Source: JBAXTE01 sp964653595 (GTDB lineage Bacteria; Bacteroidota; Bacteroidia; Bacteroidales; WCHB1-69). From it: DNA of 47,758 bases. Position 1 is the first letter of the stretch. Each line of letters starts with the position of its first letter. The notes under the pieces are model-generated. The model had not been told where the DNA came from and ran no database searches. It saw only the letters and a program-made list of their open reading frames with translations. Positions 1 through 7,276 of the stretch are shown here, in pieces. The translations under genes and the position numbers were made by a program. The DNA lies in assembly GCA_964653595.1 (NCBI GenBank), contig CAZZHH010000024.1:1-47758 (forward strand). Direction: 5' to 3'.

Positions 1-372
1 GCTTACTTGTATTGTGATAACTCGTTCCAGTCTATCAAAATAAACTCCTTCGTCTCGGATAGATACTTCGCTCTTTTCCTAGAACATAATTTTGGAAAAT
101 CTAAGTTCTTTTACAAACAGTTTAAACCCGAATTGTCCATACTCCTCAATGTCCTTTATGGAGATTTAAATCACAATCAATATCTAGAAAAATATCATTA
201 TCAAACTCCAAAAAATGGATATTTCGAATCTGGATTATTGATAAACAAATTGTTAGATTTAAAAACAATCTCTCTCGGAGTTGGAACATTTTATAATTTT
301 GGATACTATGCTAGCCCAATTATAAAAGATAATTTTACCTTTTTATGGAGCTTCTCTTTACCTATAGAGTGA
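1..372 (+). CDS. C-terminal end of a DUF5686-type outer-membrane protein (partial)
   Basis: The reading frame is open from base 1, so this is the 3' end of a gene that starts outside the window; about 123 codons are present. The segment alternates hydrophobic and polar residues and ends in a run of aromatic strands (GVGTFYNFGYYASP, then DNFTFLWSFSLPIE). This fits the last strands of an outer-membrane beta-barrel. The pattern resembles the end of Bacteroidota DUF5686/carboxypeptidase-regulatory-like proteins, which I infer from memory of the family. The TTG at 7 is only the first possible start inside the window and should not be taken as the true start. Function unknown. Confidence 0.55.
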   Translation, partial: AYLYCDNSFQSIKINSFVSDRYFALFLEHNFGKSKFFYKQFKPELSILLNVLYGDLNHNQYLEKYHYQTPKNGYFESGLLINKLLDLKTISLGVGTFYNFGYYASPIIKDNFTFLWSFSLPIE

Positions 373-524
373 CAATCCTTATAAAGACCTATAAATTTTC
401 ATAAATTATGATTTTTTTTGATGTCTGGTGGGGCTTTTTTGCCGAAATTTGCAGTAGCTAAACAATAATTTCAAGAAACAAATTGTTTATCAATAAAAAT
501 ATTCCAAATCTTCTTTTTGTAATT

Positions 525-1652
525 ATGAAACCATTTTTTTTTATTTTCCTTTGTGTTTTTTTGCAAACCAACGTAATATTTGGACAAGTTGCCCAAAACA
601 AATGGTCTGCATCTTCAGTAAATGCTTTTTATGATAGCCTAAATGATGCTAAAAAAAAGATTGAAATAGACGCTGCTTTCGATTACTTAACTACTCAAAA
701 AAAATTCAATGGATTAGTGCTTATTAGTAAAAAAGACAAAATTCTGATTCATAAAGCAATTGGATATGCTAATTTTCCAAAGAGAATCAAACTATCTACC
801 AAAACTATGTTTGAATTAGCTTCTGTTTCAAAGCAGTTTACCGCTACTTCTATCATGATTCTAGAAGAGAGAGGATTGCTTTCTTATACGGATACCATTC
901 AGCGTTTTATTCCAAATTTTCCGTATAAAGGAATCACCATTCATCATCTATTATGTCATCGAAGTGGATTGCCACACTACTATAATTTTGCTCCAAAATA
1001 TTGGAAATATAAAAATTTGGACTTGTCAAACGATAGTTTGATGTCGATGATGGCCATGCACAAACCATCAGTAAGGTTCGCACCAAACGAAAAATATGAA
1101 TACAACAATACAGGATATTGTGTCTTGGCTGCAATTGTTGAAAATGTGTCGAAGAAAACCTTTGCAGATTTTGTAGAGCAAGAGATTTTTGAAAAATGTG
1201 GGATGAAAAATTCCATCGTATGTACAAAGCTAAAAACCAGACCATTCGATCCCGTAGCAGTGGGTCATACTGCCAAAAGAAAAGTGAGAGCTAATACATG
1301 GCTCTCTGGCACTACTGGCGATAAAGGAGTTTACTCTACAGCATACGATTTATACCTCTGGGATAAAGCCTTGAGAAATCATCAAATTATTAAATCGGAA
1401 ACCCTTATCCATGCCGTCTCCGGAAAATCTGCAGATAGACCCATCGATAATAATTATGGATATGGATGGCATCTAGGTAAAAATTATTGGGGTGTGCCAC
1501 TTGTATATCATGGTGGATTGTGGAATGGATTCAATACCTTGTTTATCAAAAGATTAAATGATGATGTTTTTATCATCGTCTTAAGCAATATCACTAATTG
1601 GAGTTTCTCCCGACAAAGTAACAATTGGTTCGAAATGATTGATGCTATATGA
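525..1652 (+). CDS. Secreted serine hydrolase, beta-lactamase/PBP4-like family (class C fold)
   Basis: A 375-residue protein with an N-terminal signal peptide (hydrophobic residues 4-19, ending near FGQ). The serine beta-lactamase-like fold is shown by an SxxK motif (SVSK, residues 100-103, nucleophile Ser100), a YxN motif (YNN, 193-195) and an HGG motif (329-331) in the place of the class C KTG/HxG box. Such proteins (AmpC/EstB/D-aminopeptidase relatives) act in the periplasm as peptidases, esterases or cell-wall carboxypeptidases; the substrate cannot be read from sequence. The frame is open to a TTG at 483, but the ATG at 525 directly precedes the signal peptide and is chosen. No close operon partner is seen. 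The family call is firm, the substrate is unknown. Confidence 0.85.
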   Translation: MKPFFFIFLCVFLQTNVIFGQVAQNKWSASSVNAFYDSLNDAKKKIEIDAAFDYLTTQKKFNGLVLISKKDKILIHKAIGYANFPKRIKLSTKTMFELASVSKQFTATSIMILEERGLLSYTDTIQRFIPNFPYKGITIHHLLCHRSGLPHYYNFAPKYWKYKNLDLSNDSLMSMMAMHKPSVRFAPNEKYEYNNTGYCVLAAIVENVSKKTFADFVEQEIFEKCGMKNSIVCTKLKTRPFDPVAVGHTAKRKVRANTWLSGTTGDKGVYSTAYDLYLWDKALRNHQIIKSETLIHAVSGKSADRPIDNNYGYGWHLGKNYWGVPLVYHGGLWNGFNTLFIKRLNDDVFIIVLSNITNWSFSRQSNNWFEMIDAI

Positions 1653-1714
1653 TTGATATACATGCAACTTCGAGTCGAAAAATAATAATTTTGAAAAAAA
1701 ATCCGATTATAAGT

Positions 1715-1744
1715 TTGATATTAAAAATAATAATTGTAACTTTG
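1715..1744 (+). promoter_or_regulatory. Bacteroidota-type promoter of the bL33/DUF4295 genes
   Basis: TTG at 1715-1717 (within TTTG 1714-1717), a 19-nt spacer, and TAACTTTG at 1737-1744 match the -33/-7 consensus of the primary sigma factor of this phylum. The rpmG start lies 38 nt further on. Confidence 0.75.
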
Positions 1745-1782
1745 CACTCCCGAAAAGGTACAACGATAAAAATATTATAAAA

Positions 1783-1971
1783 ATGGCAAAAAAAAATAAA
1801 GAAGCACGTCAGCAAATTATCTTGGAATGCACTGAACAAAAAACATCAGGAGTTCCTGGTATGTCTCGTTACATTAGTACCAAAAACAAAAAAAATACAC
1901 CGGAACGCCTTGAGTTGAAAAAATTCAACCCATTCTTACGTAAAGTTACGGTTCATAAAGAAATTAAGTAA
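1783..1971 (+). CDS. rpmG: Ribosomal protein bL33
   Basis: A 62-residue basic protein of the large ribosomal subunit. It begins MAKKNKEARQQIILECTEQ and has the family hallmarks SGVPGMSRYISTKNKKNTPERLEL and a KFNP..RK..V.KE.K end. Only one cysteine (Cys16) is present, so this is the zinc-free form without paired CxxC motifs. It has its own promoter at 1715-1744 and is followed 27 nt later by a DUF4295 gene, then by ftsY, an order common in Bacteroidota. The usual upstream partner rpmB (bL28) is not present here. Confidence 0.95.
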   Translation: MAKKNKEARQQIILECTEQKTSGVPGMSRYISTKNKKNTPERLELKKFNPFLRKVTVHKEIK

Positions 1972-1998
1972 GTTATCACGATTTAACGCATATCAATT

Positions 1999-2154
1999 AT
2001 GGCAAAGAAAGTTGTTGCAACTCTGAAAAAATCATCTGGAAAAGATTTTGCAAAAGTAATAAAAACCGAACGTTCACCTAAAACTGGTGCGTATGTTTTT
2101 AAAGAAACTATCGTAGCTACCGATTTAGTTCAAGAATTTTTGGCACAAAAATAA
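1999..2154 (+). CDS. DUF4295 family small protein
   Basis: A 51-residue basic protein starting MAKKVVATLKKSSGKDF and ending QEFLAQK. It is too short for common ORF cut-offs but lies 27 nt after rpmG in the same direction. It matches the small lysine-rich DUF4295 proteins that sit next to bL33 in Bacteroidota. A role in or near the ribosome is suggested only by this linkage; its function is not established. A strong intrinsic terminator follows directly. Confidence 0.85.
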   Translation: MAKKVVATLKKSSGKDFAKVIKTERSPKTGAYVFKETIVATDLVQEFLAQK

Positions 2155-2174
2155 TTGAATTTTCAATAGCATTT

Positions 2175-2212
2175 AAAACGAAGTCGTTTGATTACGACTT
2201 CGTTTTTTTTTT
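2175..2212 (+). terminator. Intrinsic terminator after DUF4295
   Basis: A 9-bp perfect stem (ACGAAGTCG 2178-2186 with CGACTTCGT 2195-2203), an 8-nt loop and a run of T residues after it. Confidence 0.85.
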
Positions 2213-2309
2213 GTACATTTGTAGTAAATTTGATACAATGATAATTGTTTTTTTAATTGTATCCATATTAGCCAGTATTGCGAATTAGCATTCTAATAAT
2301 ATTAAAATT

Positions 2310-3260
2310 ATGGGATTTTTTTCATTTTTCACAAAAGAGCGCAAAGAGTCGCTAAATAAAGGGTTAGAAACTACTAAAACTTCTTTTTTTTCAAAAATAT
2401 CCAAAGCAATCATCGGGAAATCCACCATCGACGATGAAGTATTGGATAATTTAGAGGAAATTTTAGTAATGTCGGATGTGGGAGTAGAAACCACGCTTAA
2501 AATTATTAAAAGAATCGAAAACAGAGTCTCTAAAGATAAATATATTGGCACTTCGGAGTTAAATGGCATGCTCAAATCCGAAATTTCCGAACTAATGGCC
2601 GAAAACAACGCTCAGTTGGCAAATGACTTTGAATTACCTCAAGACAAAAAGCCCTATGTGATGATGGTTGTTGGGGTTAATGGAGTTGGTAAAACTACTA
2701 CTATTGGTAAGCTGGCTCATCAGTTTAAACAAAAAGGATATTCTGTAGTATTAGGTGCATCAGATACATTTCGAGCTGCTGCAGTTGATCAACTTACCAT
2801 ATGGTCCGAAAGGGTAGGGGTGCCAATAGTTTCTCATGGAATGAATGCGGATCCTGCTGCAGTTGCTTTTGATACTTTGTCCTCTGCGGTTGCTAAAAAA
2901 TACGACGTAGTGATTATTGACACTGCCGGAAGATTACACAACAAAATTAATCTAATGAATGAGCTCAGCAAGATTAAAAATGTAATGAAAAAAGTAGTAC
3001 CTGATGCTCCTCATGAGGTTTTATTAGTGTTAGATGCATCTACTGGCCAAAATGCAATAGAACAAGCAAAGCAATTTACTGCTGCTACCGAAGTGAATGC
3101 TTTAGCTCTCACCAAACTAGACGGAACTGCTAAAGGAGGTGTAGTTATTGGTATTTCCGATCAGTTTAAAATTCCAGTAAAATATATTGGCGTTGGCGAA
3201 AAAATGGACGACTTGCAAGTGTTTAATAGAGAAGAATTTGTAGATTCTCTATTCAATTAA
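2310..3260 (+). CDS. ftsY: Signal recognition particle receptor FtsY
   Basis: A 316-residue SRP-family GTPase that docks ribosome-SRP complexes at the inner membrane. The N domain spans about residues 20-105. The G domain has the P-loop GVNGVGKT (122-129), the DTFRAAA motif, DTAGR (G3), TKLDGTAKGG (G4 region) and a closing GVGEKMDDLQVF. The acidic A domain of enterobacterial FtsY is absent and the protein starts with a short aromatic/basic segment (MGFFSFFTKERK) that could act as the membrane anchor; this short form is normal in Bacteroidota. ispH follows 6 nt downstream, so co-transcription is likely. Confidence 0.97.
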   Translation: MGFFSFFTKERKESLNKGLETTKTSFFSKISKAIIGKSTIDDEVLDNLEEILVMSDVGVETTLKIIKRIENRVSKDKYIGTSELNGMLKSEISELMAENNAQLANDFELPQDKKPYVMMVVGVNGVGKTTTIGKLAHQFKQKGYSVVLGASDTFRAAAVDQLTIWSERVGVPIVSHGMNADPAAVAFDTLSSAVAKKYDVVIIDTAGRLHNKINLMNELSKIKNVMKKVVPDAPHEVLLVLDASTGQNAIEQAKQFTAATEVNALALTKLDGTAKGGVVIGISDQFKIPVKYIGVGEKMDDLQVFNREEFVDSLFN

Positions 3261-3266
3261 AAGACT

Positions 3267-4139
3267 ATGAAGGTAGTTATCGACAAAAATTCTGGATTCT
3301 GCTTTGGCGTAATCAAGGCGATAGATGCAGCTGAAAATCATTTAGCTAACGATGAATCCTCCCTTTTTTGTCTCGGTGAAATTGTCCATAACAACGAAGA
3401 GGTTAATCGACTCGAAAATCTTGGGTTAAGAACTATTTCTCATCAACAGATTCAAGATATTCCAAAATCAAGATTGCTCATCCGTGCTCATGGAGAACCC
3501 CCAAATACCTATAAATTAGCTGCTAATGCTCAGGTAAATATCATCGATGCTACCTGTCCGGTTGTGTTAAAATTACAAGAAAGAATCCGAAAAGGGTATC
3601 AAGAAATGGTCTCCATCAAAGGGCAGATAATTATCTTTGGGAAAGAGGGGCATGCTGAAGTAAACGGACTTGTAGGACAAACAGATAACAACGCGATCGT
3701 TATTAATTCATTAGAAGATCTTGATAAAATCGATTTTACCAAACCCGCCCGACTTTTCTCGCAAACTACACAAAGTGTCGAGATGTTTAAAGAGTTAGTA
3801 GCTGAAATAAAAAAAAGATACATTCTGCACTTTTCTCAAAATCCTGATTTTAAAGCATTTGATACAATTTGTCGGCAGGTTGCTAACAGAGCTCCTCGCT
3901 TAAAAAAATTTGCTTCTGATCATCAAGTAATCCTTTTTGTATCTGGTAAACAAAGCTCTAACGGAAAATATTTATACCAAATTTGCAAACAAGTAAACCC
4001 TAATACCTATTTTATTTCTTCCGAATCTGAAATTGACTATAATTGGTTTACTAGCGTAGATAAAGTTGGAATATGTGGAGCTACATCCACTCCTATGTGG
4101 CTGATGGAAAAAATTGCAAATCTTGTTTCAAAGCTATAA
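3267..4139 (+). CDS. ispH: 4-hydroxy-3-methylbut-2-enyl diphosphate reductase (last step of the MEP pathway)
   Basis: A 290-residue iron-sulfur enzyme converting HMBPP to IPP and DMAPP. The three cluster cysteines are visible: Cys12 in SGFCFGV, Cys97 in DATCPVV and Cys202 in FDTICRQ. Conserved histidines occur in EIVHN and HGEPP, and the catalytic Glu region reads FGKEGHAEV. The family C-terminal motif CGATSTP is also present. It shows that this organism makes isoprenoids through the MEP route. It starts 6 nt after ftsY and ends 2 nt before the recF start, so it is probably part of one transcript. Confidence 0.97.
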   Translation: MKVVIDKNSGFCFGVIKAIDAAENHLANDESSLFCLGEIVHNNEEVNRLENLGLRTISHQQIQDIPKSRLLIRAHGEPPNTYKLAANAQVNIIDATCPVVLKLQERIRKGYQEMVSIKGQIIIFGKEGHAEVNGLVGQTDNNAIVINSLEDLDKIDFTKPARLFSQTTQSVEMFKELVAEIKKRYILHFSQNPDFKAFDTICRQVANRAPRLKKFASDHQVILFVSGKQSSNGKYLYQICKQVNPNTYFISSESEIDYNWFTSVDKVGICGATSTPMWLMEKIANLVSKL

Positions 4140-4141
4140 TT

Positions 4142-5257
4142 ATGTTTTTACAAAGGTTACAACTCTCTTATTTTAAAAATTATAAAAGTCTTGAGATAGA
4201 CTTTTCCTCTAAAATAAATTGTTTTGTCGGTAATAATGGTGCAGGAAAAACCAATCTTTTAGATGCAATTTATTATCTCTCCTTTTGTAAAAGCTACTTC
4301 AATGGCGTTGAACAACAAAATATTAATCACGAAGGAGAATTTTTTGCCATTCATGGTAGGTACAACTCTCAACTGATTAACGATAGTAGCGATTTAGTGA
4401 GTATTACGTATAAACGAAATGATCGTAAAATTATTAAATTTAACAAGAAAGAGTATCCAAAATTTGCCGAACATATCGGAAAAATTCCGCTTGTAATGGT
4501 TTCTCCTTACGATGTGGATTTGATAAAGGAAGGGAGTGAGTTTAGAAGAAAATATTTCGATTCTGTACTTGCACAATTCGATAAAAATTATCTAAACGAT
4601 ATTGTTCATTATCAAAAAGTGGTCTTACAACGTAATGCCCTCCTAAAACAGTTTGCTGAGTCACACTCCTTTAACATAGCCTCTCTCAAAATCTGGGACG
4701 AACAGATGATTCTCCTTGGAAACCGGATACACCAAAAACGAAAGTTTTTTTTGGAGGAATTTCAACCTATTATTCAAAAATTCTTTGATATTATTTCTAA
4801 TGGCTCCGAAAAAATTTCTATTCAATATGATTCTCAGTTGACTGAAAATGACTTTCAATCTCTCTTAAATAGAGCCTTAGAGCAAGATAAAAATGCTCAA
4901 TATTCTACTGTAGGAACTCATAAAGATGACTATATTTTTCTGATGAATGGTACTCCACTTAAAAAATTTGGATCTCAAGGTCAACAAAAAACCTTTCTGG
5001 TGTCTCTTAAACTTGCTCAATTCGAAAGTACAACTCAAAACAAACAAGTAAAACCAATTTTGTTGTTAGATGATATCTTTGATAAATTGGACAATAATAG
5101 AGTGAGTGCTCTTATAAATTTAGTTGGAAACGATTCCTTTGGTCAAGTGTTTATAACCGATACTCAAGCGGAAAGAATTGCTTCTATTTTCAATGAATTT
5201 AACATTGAGCATTCTATATTTTCAATTTCCAATACCGAAATAGTGCCTGTAAAATAA
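4142..5257 (+). CDS. recF: DNA replication and repair protein RecF
   Basis: A 371-residue SMC-like ATPase that loads RecA at gapped DNA with RecO and RecR. It has a Walker A motif GNNGAGKT (30-37), an ABC signature region FGSQGQQKT near 275 and a Walker B motif LLLDD (307-311). It starts with the typical LQRLQLSYFKNYKSLEIDF. The frame runs open to 4073 inside ispH, but ATG 4142 gives the canonical N terminus and leaves a 2-nt gap after ispH. The DUF721 gene follows 8 nt downstream, a recurrent neighbour of recF. Confidence 0.97.
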   Translation: MFLQRLQLSYFKNYKSLEIDFSSKINCFVGNNGAGKTNLLDAIYYLSFCKSYFNGVEQQNINHEGEFFAIHGRYNSQLINDSSDLVSITYKRNDRKIIKFNKKEYPKFAEHIGKIPLVMVSPYDVDLIKEGSEFRRKYFDSVLAQFDKNYLNDIVHYQKVVLQRNALLKQFAESHSFNIASLKIWDEQMILLGNRIHQKRKFFLEEFQPIIQKFFDIISNGSEKISIQYDSQLTENDFQSLLNRALEQDKNAQYSTVGTHKDDYIFLMNGTPLKKFGSQGQQKTFLVSLKLAQFESTTQNKQVKPILLLDDIFDKLDNNRVSALINLVGNDSFGQVFITDTQAERIASIFNEFNIEHSIFSISNTEIVPVK

Positions 5258-5265
5258 ATCAGAAG

Positions 5266-5556
5266 ATGAGAGACAAAAATGATGTTTGGGTAGGTGAAGC
5301 AATTCAACAGTTTTTGCAAGATTATAGTAGTAGCGATAAGCTAAAAGAGGCAAAAATTATTAATGAGTGGGGAAAACTTGTTGGACCTGTGTTTCAAAGT
5401 CATACTGTTAGCATATATCTGAAAAAGAGGTATTTATATGTTCGCATGGATGCTGCTTCCGTAAAACACGAACTCTACATGGCTCGCAATCTGTTGATAA
5501 AAACCATCAACAGAGAGTTAGGGGAAAATGTGATCGAAAAAATTATATTTCAATAA
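5266..5556 (+). CDS. DUF721 family protein (DciA-like)
   Basis: A 96-residue protein with the DUF721 core: N-terminal LxxFLxxY-type helix (IQQFLQDYSSSDKLKEA), then WxxLVGPVFxxHT and a short strand-helix segment ending in RELGENVIEKIIF. Members of DUF721 include DciA, which loads the replicative helicase. The next-door position after recF supports a DNA-metabolism role, but this short Bacteroidota form has not been shown to be a loader. Its last 7 bases overlap the end of the convergent gene on the minus strand. Confidence 0.8.
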   Translation: MRDKNDVWVGEAIQQFLQDYSSSDKLKEAKIINEWGKLVGPVFQSHTVSIYLKKRYLYVRMDAASVKHELYMARNLLIKTINRELGENVIEKIIFQ

Positions 5557-6308
5557 TAATCTGTTCTTCTGCCAAAATGCAAACTGAGATATAGAGAGAA
5601 GAAATAATATTGCTTTGGATTAAATGCCATTATCTGAACAGGATAAGGATAGATGTCTAAGATTGCCCCAGCATCTAAAGCACGAACTACTCTGTCGTTG
5701 GTCCCAAATTCAAAACTCAATCCCGTTTTTAAGTAAGCACCTGGATGTGGAGTAATCTCAAACCACCCTTTCCCAAATGGGCCTCCTCCATAGATGTTGT
5801 CAATATCATGTTTGCCAGGGTCAAATTTTTCAACTTCTACGATGGGTAAAAAAAAGGTTGTGTCTAATTTTATAATATATAGGTAAATCGGTGAAGTAAG
5901 TCCTAACGAAACACCCCCATAATAAAAATATCTTACTTCGGTGCCTCCCCAATAGGGCTTTGTGTTTAATACATGTTGTGTGCCTACGCCTGCTCGTATT
6001 ACATTCAAACGGTTGAGCTTTCCAAAAGAGTAGTTTTTTGCACTCGAAAAATAGGGATTTCTCCCCTCAATCTCTTTCTCATGTTTTACAAAATTGAATT
6101 CAAATTCGTAAAAATTCTTTCGATGAATTGTCTTTTGTATTCCTTTACGATATCCACCTCCCCATCCATTTGAATGTAACATCAAAAATCCATTCCACTC
6201 TTTCCTGAGAATAGACTTTCCATAATCATCACCAATCTCTTGAGCTTCAATAGATGGAAATTTGAATATGAGAATAAATACAATCCAAAAGATTCTTTTG
6301 CTCAACAT
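5550..6308 (-). CDS. Predicted outer-membrane beta-barrel protein, function unknown
   Basis: A 252-residue protein with a signal peptide (hydrophobic residues 7-20, cut near IEAQ). The mature part is rich in aromatic and glycine residues with alternating strand pattern (for example GWGGGYRKGIQ, FYEFEFNFVKHEKE, YFFSLYLSLHFGRR), as in porin-like barrels of this phylum. It resembles conserved Bacteroidota proteins with no assigned role. It is convergent with DUF721 and overlaps its end by 7 bases. The 43-residue lipoprotein lies just upstream on the same strand, 33 nt away, and could share its transcript. Confidence 0.75.
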   Translation of the reverse strand: MLSKRIFWIVFILIFKFPSIEAQEIGDDYGKSILRKEWNGFLMLHSNGWGGGYRKGIQKTIHRKNFYEFEFNFVKHEKEIEGRNPYFSSAKNYSFGKLNRLNVIRAGVGTQHVLNTKPYWGGTEVRYFYYGGVSLGLTSPIYLYIIKLDTTFFLPIVEVEKFDPGKHDIDNIYGGGPFGKGWFEITPHPGAYLKTGLSFEFGTNDRVVRALDAGAILDIYPYPVQIMAFNPKQYYFFSLYLSLHFGRRTDYY

Positions 6309-6341
6309 AAAAAAAGGGGTGTTGGTATAATTTAGAAAAAT

Positions 6342-6473
6342 CTATGCAATAGTTTTTTCCGTTTGATTGTGAGTGTTGTTGCCATATGCTGGACATCTCT
6401 CACGGGTTTTACAGGATGAAATTATCACAACAGTAACTATAAAAGTAGCAATTAGGAGAGCTCTTCTTTTCAT
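6342..6473 (-). CDS. Small CPAY-type lipoprotein (43 residues)
   Basis: Reading the minus strand from ATG at 6473 gives MKRRALLIATFIVTVVIISS, then C21, then KTRERCPAYGNNTHNQ and a short end; the stop is at 6342-6344. The basic start, 15-residue hydrophobic stretch and IISSC lipobox are a clear lipoprotein signal, leaving a mature peptide of only 23 residues. The Cys-Pro-Ala-Tyr motif is, from memory, shared by many tiny Bacteroidota lipoproteins. A TATATTTG -7 box on the minus strand (6514-6521) lies about 40 nt upstream. Function unknown. Confidence 0.75.
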   Translation of the reverse strand: MKRRALLIATFIVTVVIISSCKTRERCPAYGNNTHNQTEKTIA

Positions 6474-6513
6474 AATAATATTCGTTAAATTTTTTTATTA
6501 ATCAACTTAATTG

Positions 6514-6521
6514 CAAATATA
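6514..6521 (-). promoter_or_regulatory. -7 promoter element upstream of the CPAY lipoprotein
   Basis: TATATTTG on the minus strand matches TAnnTTTG. No TTTG at the expected -33 distance was seen, so this is a partial match. Confidence 0.45.
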
Positions 6522-6604
6522 AACAAAATTGAGCTAATTTTGAAGATTATAAGTAAGTTGATATAAAATTATACAAACATCTAACTGTTAATAATATTGA
6601 GAGT

Positions 6605-7276
6605 ATGCTGGATTTTTTAATAAATCAATCGTGGATAAAAGTTTTAACCCCAGCTTTTACTTCCTCTTCCTTTTTAGAGTTGCAAAGTTTTCTCGATGAA
6701 GATAGAAAATCAGTTATCGTTTATCCCGACGAGTCTTTAGTCTTTAATGCCTTTAATAAAACTTCTTTTGATCAAATTAAGGTTGTAATCTTAGGCCAGG
6801 ATCCCTATCATGGAGAGGGGCAAGCCCATGGATTAGCATTTTCTGTCCCTCAGGGAGAGAAAACTCCTCCTTCCCTTAAAAATATTTTTAAAGAACTTTC
6901 TCTCGATTTAAAAATACCTTTACCATGTCACGGAAATTTAGAATCTTGGGCAGAGCAGGGTGTGTTTTTACTCAATGCTACTCTAACCGTAAGAGCTAAT
7001 CAACCAGGATCTCACCAGGGTAAAGGATGGGAGGAGTTTACAGACTTTGTGATTAAATCTATATCTGGGCAAAACCATGGGGTTGTCTTTTTGCTTTGGG
7101 GAAAATTTGCACAAGCTAAAGAATCTCTCATCGATTCCCAAAAACATTTGATCCTAAAATCTACCCATCCTTCGCCACTATCTGCTCATCGAGGTTTTTT
7201 GGGTTGCAATCATTTTTCTGCAACAAATCAATACCTTATTTCGTTAGGTAAAAAACCTATTGATTGGAATATATGA
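6605..7276 (+). CDS. ung: Uracil-DNA glycosylase, family 1
   Basis: A 223-residue base-excision repair enzyme that removes uracil from DNA. The water-activating motif GQDPYHGEGQAHGLAFSV places the catalytic Asp at residue 66, and the DNA-intercalating loop HPSPLSAHRGF places the catalytic His at 188. Length and motif order are typical of family 1 Ung. The stop codon overlaps the ATG of the next gene (ATGA), so the two are translationally coupled, although no functional link between Ung and an outer-membrane protein is known. Confidence 0.97.
   Translation: MLDFLINQSWIKVLTPAFTSSSFLELQSFLDEDRKSVIVYPDESLVFNAFNKTSFDQIKVVILGQDPYHGEGQAHGLAFSVPQGEKTPPSLKNIFKELSLDLKIPLPCHGNLESWAEQGVFLLNATLTVRANQPGSHQGKGWEEFTDFVIKSISGQNHGVVFLLWGKFAQAKESLIDSQKHLILKSTHPSPLSAHRGFLGCNHFSATNQYLISLGKKPIDWNI

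Noticed and set aside
934..1245. Minus-strand frame of about 100 codons within the serine hydrolase gene
   Set aside because: It lies wholly inside a gene with clear SxxK, YxN and HGG motifs and shows no motif of its own.
2239..2289. 16-codon hydrophobic ORF (MIIVFLIVSI start) before ftsY
   Set aside because: It may be a chance frame in AT-rich DNA; no conservation or expression signal could be judged.
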